Shown: one piece after another, positions 41,833 through 50,227 of the stretch
Position numbering within the stretch: the first letter of the stretch is position 1
Layout of the letters: every line of letters begins with the position of its first letter
Assembly: GCF_900110955.1 (NCBI RefSeq)
Contig: NZ_FOFR01000002.1
Location: 620,001 to 684,000 of the forward strand
Reading direction: 5' to 3'
Origin: Lentzea xinjiangensis
Lineage (GTDB): Bacteria > Actinomycetota > Actinomycetes > Mycobacteriales > Pseudonocardiaceae
DNA: 64,000 nt
Notes under the pieces: generated by a model
Told to the model about the DNA's origin: nothing
Seen by the model: the letters and a program-made list of their open reading frames with translations, nothing else
Databases searched by the model: none
Program-made: the position numbers and the translations under genes

Positions 41833-42726
41833 TCAGCCCTTCACGGCACCGGACGACAGACCGGTCACCAGGAACCGCTGCACCAGGTAGAACACGATCA
41901 CCGCGGGAATCGCGACCAGGATGGACGCCGCCGCCAGGTGTCCCCACTCGGTCCGGTTCTGCTGCACGAACACCTGCAGCCCCACGGCCAAGGTCTTCGA
42001 CTCGTCGGCGGCCGACAGGAACGCCGACGCGAACGCGACCTCACCCCACGCGGTCAGGAACGCGTAGAACGACGTCACCGCCAGCCCCGGCTTCGCCAGC
42101 GGCATCACCAACCGCCAGAACACGCCGAACGGCGAAAGGCCGTCCACCCGCCCGGCTTCGTCGATGTCCGTGGGGATCGTGTCGAAGTAGCCCTTGAGCA
42201 TGTAGGTGCAGAACGGCACCGCGGTCGTGCAGTACACGAGCACGAGGCCGATCGAGCTGCCCTGCAACCCCAGGGCGATCAGGATGTTGTAGAGCGGCAC
42301 GATCAGCACCGCGAACGGGAACATCTGCACCACGAGGAACGACATCAGCAGCGACCGCTTGCCGGGGAACCGGAAGCGCGAGGCCGCGTAGCCCGTCGTC
42401 GCGGACAGGAAAACCGCGATCACCGTGGTCAGCAACGCGATCAGCACCGAGTTGCCGAACCAGGTGAGGAAGGCGCCCTTCTCACCGCCCAGGATCCGGG
42501 TGTAGTTGTCCAAAGAGGACTCGTTGAACAACTGCGGCGACGTCTCCACCGCGCGGGCGTCCGGCTTGAAGGACGTGACGAGCACCCAGAAGACCGGGAA
42601 CACCGCCACCAGCGACGCGACGACCAGCGCCGCGTGCAGGCCGATCGAGGCCAGCGGGGAGCGGTCGCTGCGCTTGAGCCGGCGTTCCGGCTTCACCATC
42701 TGCAGCGAGGAAGCGTCGAGCGTCAT
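41833..42726 (-). CDS. malG: Maltose-type ABC permease MalG
   Basis: 297 residues with six hydrophobic segments and the EAA-type loop DIDEAGRVDGLSPFGVFWRL. The C-terminal ending GLSSGAVKG is characteristic of MalG. The TGA stop of malF overlaps its ATG 42726 (TGATG), so translation is coupled. Confidence 0.9.
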   Translation of the reverse strand: MTLDASSLQMVKPERRLKRSDRSPLASIGLHAALVVASLVAVFPVFWVLVTSFKPDARAVETSPQLFNESSLDNYTRILGGEKGAFLTWFGNSVLIALLTTVIAVFLSATTGYAASRFRFPGKRSLLMSFLVVQMFPFAVLIVPLYNILIALGLQGSSIGLVLVYCTTAVPFCTYMLKGYFDTIPTDIDEAGRVDGLSPFGVFWRLVMPLAKPGLAVTSFYAFLTAWGEVAFASAFLSAADESKTLAVGLQVFVQQNRTEWGHLAAASILVAIPAVIVFYLVQRFLVTGLSSGAVKG

Positions 42727-43643
42727 CACCACACCTCGCCTTGCTTGCGCAGCGCACGGCGGTAGACCGTGGCGAAGACCAACAACACGGAGAGGATCAG
42801 CACGCCGTAGGTCGACGCCACCGCGTAGTCACGGGAGGCGCCCGAGAAGAAGCGCTCGAACGCGTAGGTGACGAGGATGCGCGTGTTCGGGTTGGGACCG
42901 GCGATCAGGTAGATCACCGGGAACATGTTGAACGTCCAGATGATGCCCAGCAGGACCACCGTCGAGGACACCGAGCGCAGGCCCGGCAGCGTCACGTGCC
43001 GGAACCGCTGCCACGGCGTGGCGCCGTCCACCTCGGCCGCCTCGTAGAGGTCGCCGGGGATCGATTGCAGACCACCGAGCAGCGCCACCATCATGAACGG
43101 CGTGCCCAGCCAGACGTTGACGACGATCACGGCGAACAGCGCCCAGTCGGACTGGCCGAGCCAGACCGGGTCGGGCAGGCCCACCGCGCGCAGCAACTGG
43201 TTGATGATCCCGTACTGCGCGTTGAACATGTACTTCCAAGCGAACGCACTGATGAACGCGGGCACCGCCCACGGCAGGATCAGCAGGACGCGGTAGAGCG
43301 TGCGGCCCTTCACCTGGCGGTTGAGCAGCAGCGCCAGGCCGAGGCCGATCGTGTAGTGGAAGAACACGCAGCCGAACGTCCAGATGAGCGTGCGGACCAG
43401 CGTGCTCCAGAACGCGCCGTACGAGGCGTCGCCCGACAACACGTTCAGGTAGTTCTTGAAGCCGACGCCCTCGTAGCTCGCCGGCCGGTCGAGCACCGGG
43501 TTGGCGATGTTGGCCTCGTTGATGTTGGTGAAGGTGAAGAACACGCCCTGCGCGAGCGGGTAGAGCACCAACACCGCGATGACCACCACGACGGGCAGGA
43601 CCATCGCGTACGCGTACCAGTGCCGTTCCAGGAACCGGCGCAC
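42726..43643 (-). CDS. malF: Maltose-type ABC permease MalF
   Basis: 305 residues from GTG 43643 (GGAGAGGAGAGA upstream). A typical MalF start (AYAMVLPVVVVIAVLVLYPL), hydrophobic segments and EAA loop (LYEAAEVDGATPWQRFRHVT). Partner of MalG; forms the membrane channel. 67 bases separate it from malE, with no terminator. Confidence 0.9.
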   Translation of the reverse strand: MRRFLERHWYAYAMVLPVVVVIAVLVLYPLAQGVFFTFTNINEANIANPVLDRPASYEGVGFKNYLNVLSGDASYGAFWSTLVRTLIWTFGCVFFHYTIGLGLALLLNRQVKGRTLYRVLLILPWAVPAFISAFAWKYMFNAQYGIINQLLRAVGLPDPVWLGQSDWALFAVIVVNVWLGTPFMMVALLGGLQSIPGDLYEAAEVDGATPWQRFRHVTLPGLRSVSSTVVLLGIIWTFNMFPVIYLIAGPNPNTRILVTYAFERFFSGASRDYAVASTYGVLILSVLLVFATVYRRALRKQGEVW

Positions 43644-43710
43644 CGATCTCTCCTCTCCGACGGACCGACGAGGGGTGGCCGGGCGAACCCCGGCCACCCC
43701 GTCTGGCGAA

Positions 43711-44967
43711 TCAGCCGATCGAGTACTCGGTGACGACGGTGTCCTTGTAGGCCTTGGCGACCTCGTCGAGCGCCGCCTTCGGCTCCTTCTTGCCGGCGAG
43801 GACGTCGGCGTAGGCGATCTTCAGCGGGTCGAAGAGCTGGCCGCCCTCGGGGATCCACGGGCGGGCGTGCGCGGCCTTGGCGACCGGCTCGAACGCGGAG
43901 ACGACGGCGTTGGCCTTGACGTCGGCGTTGCCGTAGGCGGACTTGCGGGTCGGCAGCAGGCCGAGCTCCTTGGCGATCTGGGCCTGCGCCTCTGCCGAGC
44001 TCATGCACTGGATGAACTTGATCGAGGACTGCTTGGCCTTGGTGCCCTGGCGGACCACGTAGTCGTGGCCGCCAACCGGCGCGCTGCCCTTGCCCGCGAC
44101 GTCACCGGGCACCGGCGCGATGCCGAGGTTCGCGGCGTCGGTGAACGCGGCGCCCTTGAGGTAGTCGGCGACGGCCCACGGACCGTTGATGACCATGGCG
44201 GCCTCGCCGGACGAGAACGCGGCCTGCATGTTCGCGTAGGAGTTCGTCGGGTCGAGCGCGGTCGTCGCGGCCTTGGCGTCGAGCAGGCCCTTGGCGGTCT
44301 CCAGCGCCTTCACGTTCGCCGCGGAGCTGACCACGATCTTCTTGGCGTCCGCGTCGACCAGGTCGCCGCCGGCGCCGTAGATGAACGGCAGCGCGTAGTA
44401 CGCGTCGTTGTTGAGGAAGAACGACTTCTCGCCGCCCAGCTTGGCGGCGGCGGCCTTGAGCTCGTCCCAGGTCTTCGGCGGCTCGACGCCCGCGTCGGCG
44501 AGCTTCTTCTTGTTGTAGAGCAGGGCGAGCGAGTCGGTGACCTGCGGGACGGCGTAGGTCTTGCCCTCGAACTTCGCCGACCCCAGCGGGACCTCGAGGA
44601 AGTCGCCCGTGTCCTTGGCGAGGTCGGTGTCGCTCAGGTCGGCGACGAGGCCGTTCTTCGCGAGCTGCGGCACCCAGGCGACCTCGGAGCGGAACACGTC
44701 GGGACCCTGCCCGCCCTGCGCCGCGGTCTTGTAGTTGTTCAGCGCCTGGTCGAACGCGACGGTCTCGGTCTTGACCCGGTAACCGCCCTTCGAGGCGCAG
44801 TCGTTCGCGATCTTGGTGAAGACCGGGCTCTCGTTGGGGCCGCTGGTGTCCCAGAAGGTCACTTCGCCCGAGTCGGATCCGCTGCTGCCCGACCCACCGC
44901 CTCCGCAGGCGGTGAGCACGAGGGCGACACCCGTCGCCATGGCGGTCACGAGGGTTGTCCGTCGCAT
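43711..44967 (-). CDS. malE: Maltose/maltodextrin-binding lipoprotein MalE
   Basis: 418 residues. Signal peptide with lipobox VLTAC (Cys21). The mature part has the actinobacterial MalE pattern: TFWDTSGPNESPVF, GPDVFRSEVAWVPQ, YAVPQVTDSLALLYNKK and MVINGPWAV. It captures maltose or maltodextrins outside the cell. First gene of the malEFG operon. The promoter region holds phased direct repeats and a TTGCAA palindrome, likely sites of the LacI regulator next to it. Confidence 0.9.
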   Translation of the reverse strand: MRRTTLVTAMATGVALVLTACGGGGSGSSGSDSGEVTFWDTSGPNESPVFTKIANDCASKGGYRVKTETVAFDQALNNYKTAAQGGQGPDVFRSEVAWVPQLAKNGLVADLSDTDLAKDTGDFLEVPLGSAKFEGKTYAVPQVTDSLALLYNKKKLADAGVEPPKTWDELKAAAAKLGGEKSFFLNNDAYYALPFIYGAGGDLVDADAKKIVVSSAANVKALETAKGLLDAKAATTALDPTNSYANMQAAFSSGEAAMVINGPWAVADYLKGAAFTDAANLGIAPVPGDVAGKGSAPVGGHDYVVRQGTKAKQSSIKFIQCMSSAEAQAQIAKELGLLPTRKSAYGNADVKANAVVSAFEPVAKAAHARPWIPEGGQLFDPLKIAYADVLAGKKEPKAALDEVAKAYKDTVVTEYSIG

Positions 44968-45019
44968 CGTTGCTGCCGTTCCCTCCAGCTGGGCCTCATC
45001 TCCCAGTGAGATGAGGGTA

Positions 45020-45047
45020 TTGCAAGGTTTTGCGAGAATGTTGCGGG
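45020..45047. promoter_or_regulatory. Phased direct repeats upstream of malE
   Basis: TTGCAAG (45020-45026), TTGCGAG (45030-45036) and TTGCGGG (45041-45047) repeat every 10-11 bases, about one helical turn. Streptomyces MalR is known to bind CTTGCAG-type direct repeats near malE. Two copies of CCGTAAC with the same 11-base period follow at 45088-45094 and 45099-45105. Confidence 0.65.
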
Positions 45048-45114
45048 CGATTTCACTACCCGAAGCATGGTCAGGTCAAGGCATTGACCGTAACCAAGCC
45101 GTAACGGCGTTGTC

Positions 45115-45133
45115 TTGCAAACGCGCGTTGCAA
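45115..45133. promoter_or_regulatory. Near-palindromic TTGCAA site
   Basis: TTGCAA-ACGCGCG-TTGCAA lies between malE and the first LacI gene, 54 bases before the latter's start. It contains the palindrome AACGCGCGTT. It may serve autoregulation. Confidence 0.6.
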
Positions 45134-45186
45134 ATTTTTTCTGAAGACGGCAGGCTTGCGCCGAACCAAGCCGACCAGGAGGCAAC

Positions 45187-46224
45187 GTGTCCGGACTGTC
45201 CGAGATCGCGAGGGCAGCCGGGGTGTCGATCTCGACGGTGAGCCGCGTGCTGAACCGCCGGGCGGGCGTCAACGAGGAGACCCGGCAACGGGTGCTGTCC
45301 GTGCTCGCGGAGATGCCCTACACCCCGCGCGGGCTCGGTGCGCTGCAACGCACCGGCGTGATCGGCCTGCTCGTGCCGGAGCTGTCGAACCCGGTGTTCC
45401 CCGCGTTCGCCGAGGCGCTGGAGACGCGGGCGGCCCGCCTGGGCTACTCCTCGCTGCTGTGCAACACCCGCAGCGGCGCCCCGATGGGCGAGGAGGAGTA
45501 CGTCCGGATGCTCCTGGCCCGCGGGGTCGAGGGCATGGTGTTCGTGTCACCGGAGATCACCAACGTCGAGGTGCCGCTCGGCCAGGCGCCGCGCCCGAGC
45601 TACTACGCCAAGCTCGTCGCGGACGGCGTCCACATGGTCTTCCTCAACGGCGCCACGCCCGCGCTCGACGTGCCCGACGTGACGGTGGACGAGCAGCTCG
45701 CGGGCTACACGGCCACCAAGCACCTGATCGAGCTGGGCCACGAGCGGATCGGGTTCGTCTCGGGCCCGGCGCGCTCGCTGCCCTCCCGCCTCAAGCGCGC
45801 CGGGTGGGCCGCCGCGCTGGAGGAGAACCACCTGCCGGCGGGCTCGGAGTACGTGGCGCACGCGTCGTTCAGCGCGGAGGGCGGCGGCCAGGCGGTGGCG
45901 CAGCTGCTCGACACCGTGACGCCGACGGCCGTGATCTGCTCGTCCGACCACATGGCGCTCGGCGTCATGCGCGAAGCACACCAACGGGGGATCTCCGTAC
46001 CGGACGACCTGTCCGTCGTCGGGTTCGACGACATCCCGCTGGCTGCCTACTCCTCGCCCGCTTTGACCACGCTCGCGCAGCCGATCGAGGAGATGGCGGC
46101 GGCGGCGATCGACGAGCTGGTGCTGCGCCTCGACCCGGATCGCCGCAGGCAGGGCACTGACAACTACACCCGCGTGTTCCGCCCGCGGCTCGTCGTGCGG
46201 GAGTCGACCGCGCCGCCGAAGTGA
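45187..46224 (+). CDS. LacI-family regulator, probably of malEFG
   Basis: 345 residues from GTG 45187 (AGGAGG upstream). The LacI helix-turn-helix is at the N-terminus (IARAAGVSISTVSRVLNRRA), followed by a sugar-binding periplasmic-type domain (VIGLLVPELSNPVFPAFAEA, CSSDHMALGVM, VVGFDDIPLAAYSSPALTT). Divergent from malE, so it is the likely maltose repressor (MalR type). Confidence 0.9.
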   Translation: MSGLSEIARAAGVSISTVSRVLNRRAGVNEETRQRVLSVLAEMPYTPRGLGALQRTGVIGLLVPELSNPVFPAFAEALETRAARLGYSSLLCNTRSGAPMGEEEYVRMLLARGVEGMVFVSPEITNVEVPLGQAPRPSYYAKLVADGVHMVFLNGATPALDVPDVTVDEQLAGYTATKHLIELGHERIGFVSGPARSLPSRLKRAGWAAALEENHLPAGSEYVAHASFSAEGGGQAVAQLLDTVTPTAVICSSDHMALGVMREAHQRGISVPDDLSVVGFDDIPLAAYSSPALTTLAQPIEEMAAAAIDELVLRLDPDRRRQGTDNYTRVFRPRLVVRESTAPPK

Positions 46225-46336
46225 GACGCCTGGTGGTCTGGACCATGTTCTGAACAAGGCAGATGGGCCAACCTGCGCGGATGCGTCATTGGAGGGACGC
46301 AGGTCACCCTCACTTCACGAATTGGTTCTGAACCGT

Positions 46337-46342
46337 TACGGT
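46337..46342 (+). promoter_or_regulatory. -10 TACGGT of second LacI gene, with possible -35
   Basis: TACGGT ends six bases before ATG 46349. TTCACG 17 bases upstream could act as the -35. The start would be leaderless. Confidence 0.5.
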
Positions 46343-46348
46343 CCTTTC

Positions 46349-47452
46349 ATGGCGCGGTCGATGCATGTGCGACGTCCGGCGACGCTGGCCTCCCTGGCCG
46401 CTGAGCTGGGCGTTTCCCGGACAACGGTGTCCAACGCGTACAACCGGCCCGACCAGCTCTCGCCCGAGCTGCGTCGGCGGGTGTTGGACACGGCCCGAAG
46501 GCTGGGTTATCCCGGCCCGGATCCTGTGGCGCGCTCGTTGCGCACGCGCAAGGCCGGGGCGGTGGGCCTGCTGCTCACCGAGAACCTCTCCTACGCGTTC
46601 CGCGACCCGGCCGCGATCGGTTTCCTCGAAGGCCTCGCGCTGGCGTGCGAAGACGCCGGCACGGGCCTGCTGCTGGTTCCCGCCAACCCCGAACGCGAGG
46701 ACGTCGCGTCCGTGCACCGCGCGGGTGTCGACGGCTTCGTCGTCTACTCGGTGCCCGACGACGACCCGCACCTCGCCGCGGTGCTGGAGCGGCCCGTCCC
46801 GACCGTCGTCTGCGACCAGCCGGACCTCGGCACGGTCGACCGCGTCGGCATCGACGACCGCGGCGCGATGTACGAGCTCGCGCGCCACCTGATCTCGCTG
46901 GGCCACCGGCGCGTCGGCGTCGTGTGCATGCGTCTGGCGCGTGACCGCAACGACGGCTTCGTGACACCCGACCGCCAGCACGCCGCGCACTTCCACGTGC
47001 AGCGCAACCGCCTGTCCGGCCTCGCCGAGGCGTTCAGCGAGGCGGGCGTCGACTGGTCGCAGGTGCCCGTGGTCGAGCGCTTCGACCACAACACGGCCTC
47101 CGGCGCGTCCGGCGCGGCCCAGGTGCTCGACCGCGACCCGCAGATCACCGCGTTGATCTGCACCTCGGACGTGCTCGCGCTCGGCGCGATGACCGAGGCC
47201 GCCCGCCGCGGCCTGCGCGTGCCGCACGACATCTCCGTCACCGGGTTCGACGGCATCCGCGCCGGCGAGGAGGTCGGGCTCACGACGGTCCGCCAGCCGG
47301 TGCTCGAGAAGGGCCGCGCGGCGGGCAAGCTGCTGCTCGACACGAACGAGCGGACCCGGCCGCGGTCGGTCAACCTCGCCACCGAGCTGCTCATCGGCAA
47401 GACGTCGGCGGCACCGCGCGGTGGCGCCGAGGAACGCTGGTTCGGTCCCTAG
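46349..47452 (+). CDS. Second LacI-family regulator
   Basis: 367 residues from ATG 46349. N-terminal helix-turn-helix LASLAAELGVSRTTVSNAYN, then a sugar-binding core (VDGFVVYSVPDDD, CTSDVLALGAMTEAA, VTGFDGIRAGEEVGLTTV). Its target is unknown; the GTAAGCGCTTAC sites at msiK are one possibility. Its TAG stop shares CTAG with the stop of the convergent gene. Confidence 0.88.
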   Translation: MARSMHVRRPATLASLAAELGVSRTTVSNAYNRPDQLSPELRRRVLDTARRLGYPGPDPVARSLRTRKAGAVGLLLTENLSYAFRDPAAIGFLEGLALACEDAGTGLLLVPANPEREDVASVHRAGVDGFVVYSVPDDDPHLAAVLERPVPTVVCDQPDLGTVDRVGIDDRGAMYELARHLISLGHRRVGVVCMRLARDRNDGFVTPDRQHAAHFHVQRNRLSGLAEAFSEAGVDWSQVPVVERFDHNTASGASGAAQVLDRDPQITALICTSDVLALGAMTEAARRGLRVPHDISVTGFDGIRAGEEVGLTTVRQPVLEKGRAAGKLLLDTNERTRPRSVNLATELLIGKTSAAPRGGAEERWFGP

Positions 47453-48108
47453 TCGCCGAGCCGGAAGACCACGGGTGAGCTGGCCTTCCCGGCCAGCTTC
47501 GCCACGAGCAGGTAGTCGCCCGCCCCGAGCCGGGTGTGCGCGCCGCACCCCGGCCGCGAGGTCGAGCCCGCCCACTTCGTGCCGTAGGTGAAGACCTCCT
47601 TGGGCCGCATCACCCGCACCTCGGAGCCCACCGTCGCGAGGCAGTGGTTGCTGGACCACAGCACCGTCGTGCCGTCGGCGGTCAGCACGGTGAGCTCGCG
47701 GTGCTGGCGGCCGATGTCCTTGATGCACGGCGCCGGCCCGTTGTTGACCAGGTCCATCGACAGTTCCGGCTGGTCACCGGTGTGGTACACCGGCTTGTTC
47801 GCCTTCGCCACCACCCCGAGCACGTCGTCGGGGCAGGGCTGCGGAGGGCCGGGAGGCGGCGCGGCCTGCGTCGGCGTGGCGGGTGGCGCCGTCGAGGAGG
47901 ACGACGCGGCGGCCGTCTCCGACGTGCTCGGCGGCGGGTTGGAGGACGACGCCGCGGCCGCGTTGGTCGGCTGGGCGGTCTCCTCGTCCGAGGCGAACAC
48001 GCCGACGAGCCAGATCACGAGCAGCAGTGTGGCGAGCGCGGCACCGATCGCGACGACGCGACGGCGCCAGTACACCGTGGACGGCAGCTTGTCTGCGGGC
48101 TCGGTCAC
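47449..48108 (-). CDS. Membrane-anchored protein, Rv3587c-like position
   Basis: 219 residues from GTG 48108. A short cytoplasmic start with basic residues (WRRRV), one membrane helix (about 16-37, VVAIGAALATLLLVIWLVGVF), a Ser/Pro/Thr-rich linker, and an extracytoplasmic domain (about 90-219) with four Cys (CPDD, PCIKDI, NHCLAT, PGCGAH). M. tuberculosis has the membrane protein Rv3587c at the same place, beside the carbonic anhydrase gene. No function is known to me. Confidence 0.78.
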   Translation of the reverse strand: MTEPADKLPSTVYWRRRVVAIGAALATLLLVIWLVGVFASDEETAQPTNAAAASSSNPPPSTSETAAASSSSTAPPATPTQAAPPPGPPQPCPDDVLGVVAKANKPVYHTGDQPELSMDLVNNGPAPCIKDIGRQHRELTVLTADGTTVLWSSNHCLATVGSEVRVMRPKEVFTYGTKWAGSTSRPGCGAHTRLGAGDYLLVAKLAGKASSPVVFRLGD

Positions 48109-48114
48109 GGCCCG

Positions 48115-48120
48115 AACGTA
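48115..48120 (-). promoter_or_regulatory. -10 element TACGTT, leaderless start
   Basis: TACGTT on the minus strand lies six bases before GTG 48108. Confidence 0.5.
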
Positions 48121-48258
48121 ACCTGACCAGCGGGAATCCAGTCGGAAGCGAGCATCGCTCGATCCGGTGAACGTGACATTGACCCTGAAACCCTTGTGAA
48201 CGTGCGCTAACTCCGGTTCCAATCGACGCGGGGTCCGCCGGTAGGCCATGGAGGTGTC

Positions 48259-48771
48259 ATGACCGCGATCGACGAACTGCTCAAGCGGAACTACGAGCTC
48301 GGGAACGTGGTTCCCGGAGATCGTTCGTCCCCGAAGCCGTCCCTGCAGGTGGCGATTCTGACCTGCATGGACTCGCGCATCCGGGTGTTCGAGATCTTCG
48401 GTTTGAAGCAGGGCGAGGCACACGTGCTGCGCAACGCGGGCGGGGTCGTCACCGACGACGCGATCCGATCGCTCGCGCTGAGCCAGCGCAAGCTCGGCAC
48501 GCGCGAGGTGCTGTTGGTGCACCACACCAACTGCGGCCTCGAGCTGGTGACCGAGGACGACTTCAAGGACGAGCTCGAGGCCGACACCGGCCTGCGCCCG
48601 ACCTGGGCCGTCGAGGCGTTCAAGCAGGTCGAGCAGAGCGTGCGCGGCTCGATGGCGCGGCTGCGGCGCAGCCCGTTCATCCCGCACACCGACAAGATCC
48701 GCGGGTTCGTCTACGACGTGCACACCGGTGAGCTGCGCGAGGTCCAAGCCGCGGACACCGCCGCCGCCTGA
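48259..48771 (+). CDS. Beta-class carbonic anhydrase
   Basis: 170 residues. Zinc ligands C36 in TCMDSRI (with D38 and R40), H89 and C92 in HHTNCGL. It interconverts CO2 and bicarbonate in the cytoplasm. Mycobacterial CanB (Rv3588c) is its likely relative and lies next to mutY there too. A GGAGG lies upstream of the ATG. Ends in palindrome copy 3. Confidence 0.95.
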   Translation: MTAIDELLKRNYELGNVVPGDRSSPKPSLQVAILTCMDSRIRVFEIFGLKQGEAHVLRNAGGVVTDDAIRSLALSQRKLGTREVLLVHHTNCGLELVTEDDFKDELEADTGLRPTWAVEAFKQVEQSVRGSMARLRRSPFIPHTDKIRGFVYDVHTGELREVQAADTAAA

Positions 48772-48776
48772 GCTTC

Positions 48777-48829
48777 GGAACGCGGGGGCCCCGCGTTACC
48801 CCAGGGGTAACGCGGGGCCCCCGCGTTCC
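48777..48829. repeat. Nested GC palindrome, copy 3
   Basis: A perfect 26-base inverted repeat around a single A (arms 48777-48802 and 48804-48829). Each arm holds the AACGCGGGG/CCCCGCGTT palindrome. It lies between two genes of the same direction and may act as a terminator for the carbonic anhydrase gene. Confidence 0.9.
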
Positions 48830-48834
48830 CTTGC

Positions 48835-48840
48835 GACAAT
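48835..48840 (+). promoter_or_regulatory. -10-like GACAAT before mutY
   Basis: GACAAT lies eight bases before ATG 48849, directly after palindrome copy 3. Confidence 0.4.
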
Positions 48841-48848
48841 GGCGGGCG

Positions 48849-49718
48849 ATGAATCACGAGTTGCTGCTGGGCTGGTGGGACACCGCTGCCCGCGACCTGC
48901 CGTGGCGCCGTCCCTCCTGCACCGCCTGGGGCGTGCTGGTCAGCGAGATCATGCTGCAGCAGACGCCGGTGGCACGCGTCGAGCCGATCTGGCACGAGTG
49001 GCTCGCGAAGTGGCCGGTGCCGTCCGCGATGGCCGCTGCCTCCCAGGGTGAAGTGCTGCGCATGTGGGGCAAGCTCGGCTATCCCCGCCGGGCCTTGCGG
49101 CTGCACGAGGCCGCCACGGCGATCGCTCGCGACCACGGCGATGTGGTGCCGTCGGACATCGACGTGCTGGAGTCGCTGCCGGGCATCGGCAGCTACACGG
49201 CTCGTGCGGTGGCCACGTTCGCGTACGGGCAGAAGTGCGCTGTCGTCGACACGAACGTGCGCCGGGTCGTGGCTCGCGCGGTGCACGGTGCCGGTGACGC
49301 CGGGCCGCCGTCGACCAAGCGCGACCTGCGGGACGTCGAGGCGATCCTGCCGGAGGACCAGGACGACGCCGCCGTGTTCTCGGCGGCGTTGATGGAGCTC
49401 GGTGCGTTGATCTGCACCGCACGCAACCCGAAGTGCGCCGACTGCCCCCTGTACGCGGAATGCGCCTGGCAACTGGCCGGGCGGCCCGCCTACGCGGGGC
49501 CGGTGAAGAAGGTGCAGCAGTTCGCCGGCACCGACCGCCAGGTGCGGGGCAAGCTGCTGGACGTGCTGCGGGGCGCGCCGGGACCGGTGCCCAAGGCGCA
49601 CCTCGACATCGTCTGGAACGACATCACGCAACGGGAGAAGTGCCTGGTCTCGCTGCTCGACGACGGGCTGGTCGAGCAGACGCGGGAAGGCCTCTTCGCC
49701 CTGCCGGGAGAGCACTGA
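48849..49718 (+). CDS. mutY: A/G-specific adenine glycosylase
   Basis: 289 residues. The catalytic Glu is in SEIMLQQTPVARV, the helix-hairpin-helix in LPGIGSYTARAVATFA, catalytic Asp in VVDTNVRRV and the 4Fe-4S cluster in C-x6-C-x2-C-x5-C (CTARNPKCADCPLYAEC). It removes adenine mispaired with 8-oxoguanine. It lacks the C-terminal NUDIX-like extension of the largest MutY proteins. Overlaps the next gene (TGATG). Confidence 0.95.
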   Translation: MNHELLLGWWDTAARDLPWRRPSCTAWGVLVSEIMLQQTPVARVEPIWHEWLAKWPVPSAMAAASQGEVLRMWGKLGYPRRALRLHEAATAIARDHGDVVPSDIDVLESLPGIGSYTARAVATFAYGQKCAVVDTNVRRVVARAVHGAGDAGPPSTKRDLRDVEAILPEDQDDAAVFSAALMELGALICTARNPKCADCPLYAECAWQLAGRPAYAGPVKKVQQFAGTDRQVRGKLLDVLRGAPGPVPKAHLDIVWNDITQREKCLVSLLDDGLVEQTREGLFALPGEH

Positions 49719-50227
49719 TGCACGCGCTGGTGGCGTTCTTCGACGACGAGGCGGACCGGAAGGTCCGCGACCTGTGGCGGCGGATCGGCGCCCGGCACGA
49801 CTTCCCGCCGCACCTCACCTACGCCGTCGCGAGCACCATCGGTCCCAAGGTGCGCAAGGAGCTGCGCGAGGACCTCGAACGGCTCTGGATGCCGGACCTC
49901 TGGCTGCACACGCTCGGCACGTTCTCGACCGCCGACAACGTGCTGGTGCTCGGTGCCGTGGTCGACACCGAGCTGCTCGCGGTGCACTCCGCCATCCACG
50001 ACGTGCTGGCGAGCAAGGTGAAGAACCCCAGCGCGTACTACCTGCCCGGCAACTGGGTGCCGCACTGCACGCTCGCGGCCGACATCGACGACGAGGCCGT
50101 GAAGGCCGCGTTCGCCGCTGTCTTCCCCGTCGAGCCGATCCGCGCGAGGGTCCGCGAGGTGTCGATCGTCGACACTCAGACCGGCGAGATCGACGTGCTC
50201 AAGAAGGCTTCCACGGCGCCGCGGTAA
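49718..50227 (+). CDS. 2H phosphoesterase (2'-5' RNA ligase-like)
   Basis: 169 residues. Two HxT motifs, PHLTY and PHCTL, about 80 residues apart, define the 2H family. Such proteins hydrolyse cyclic phosphodiesters or related RNA ends. It is translationally coupled to mutY by TGATG, and the last 52 bases overlap the convergent alpha/beta hydrolase gene. The substrate is unknown. Confidence 0.88.
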   Translation: MHALVAFFDDEADRKVRDLWRRIGARHDFPPHLTYAVASTIGPKVRKELREDLERLWMPDLWLHTLGTFSTADNVLVLGAVVDTELLAVHSAIHDVLASKVKNPSAYYLPGNWVPHCTLAADIDDEAVKAAFAAVFPVEPIRARVREVSIVDTQTGEIDVLKKASTAPR

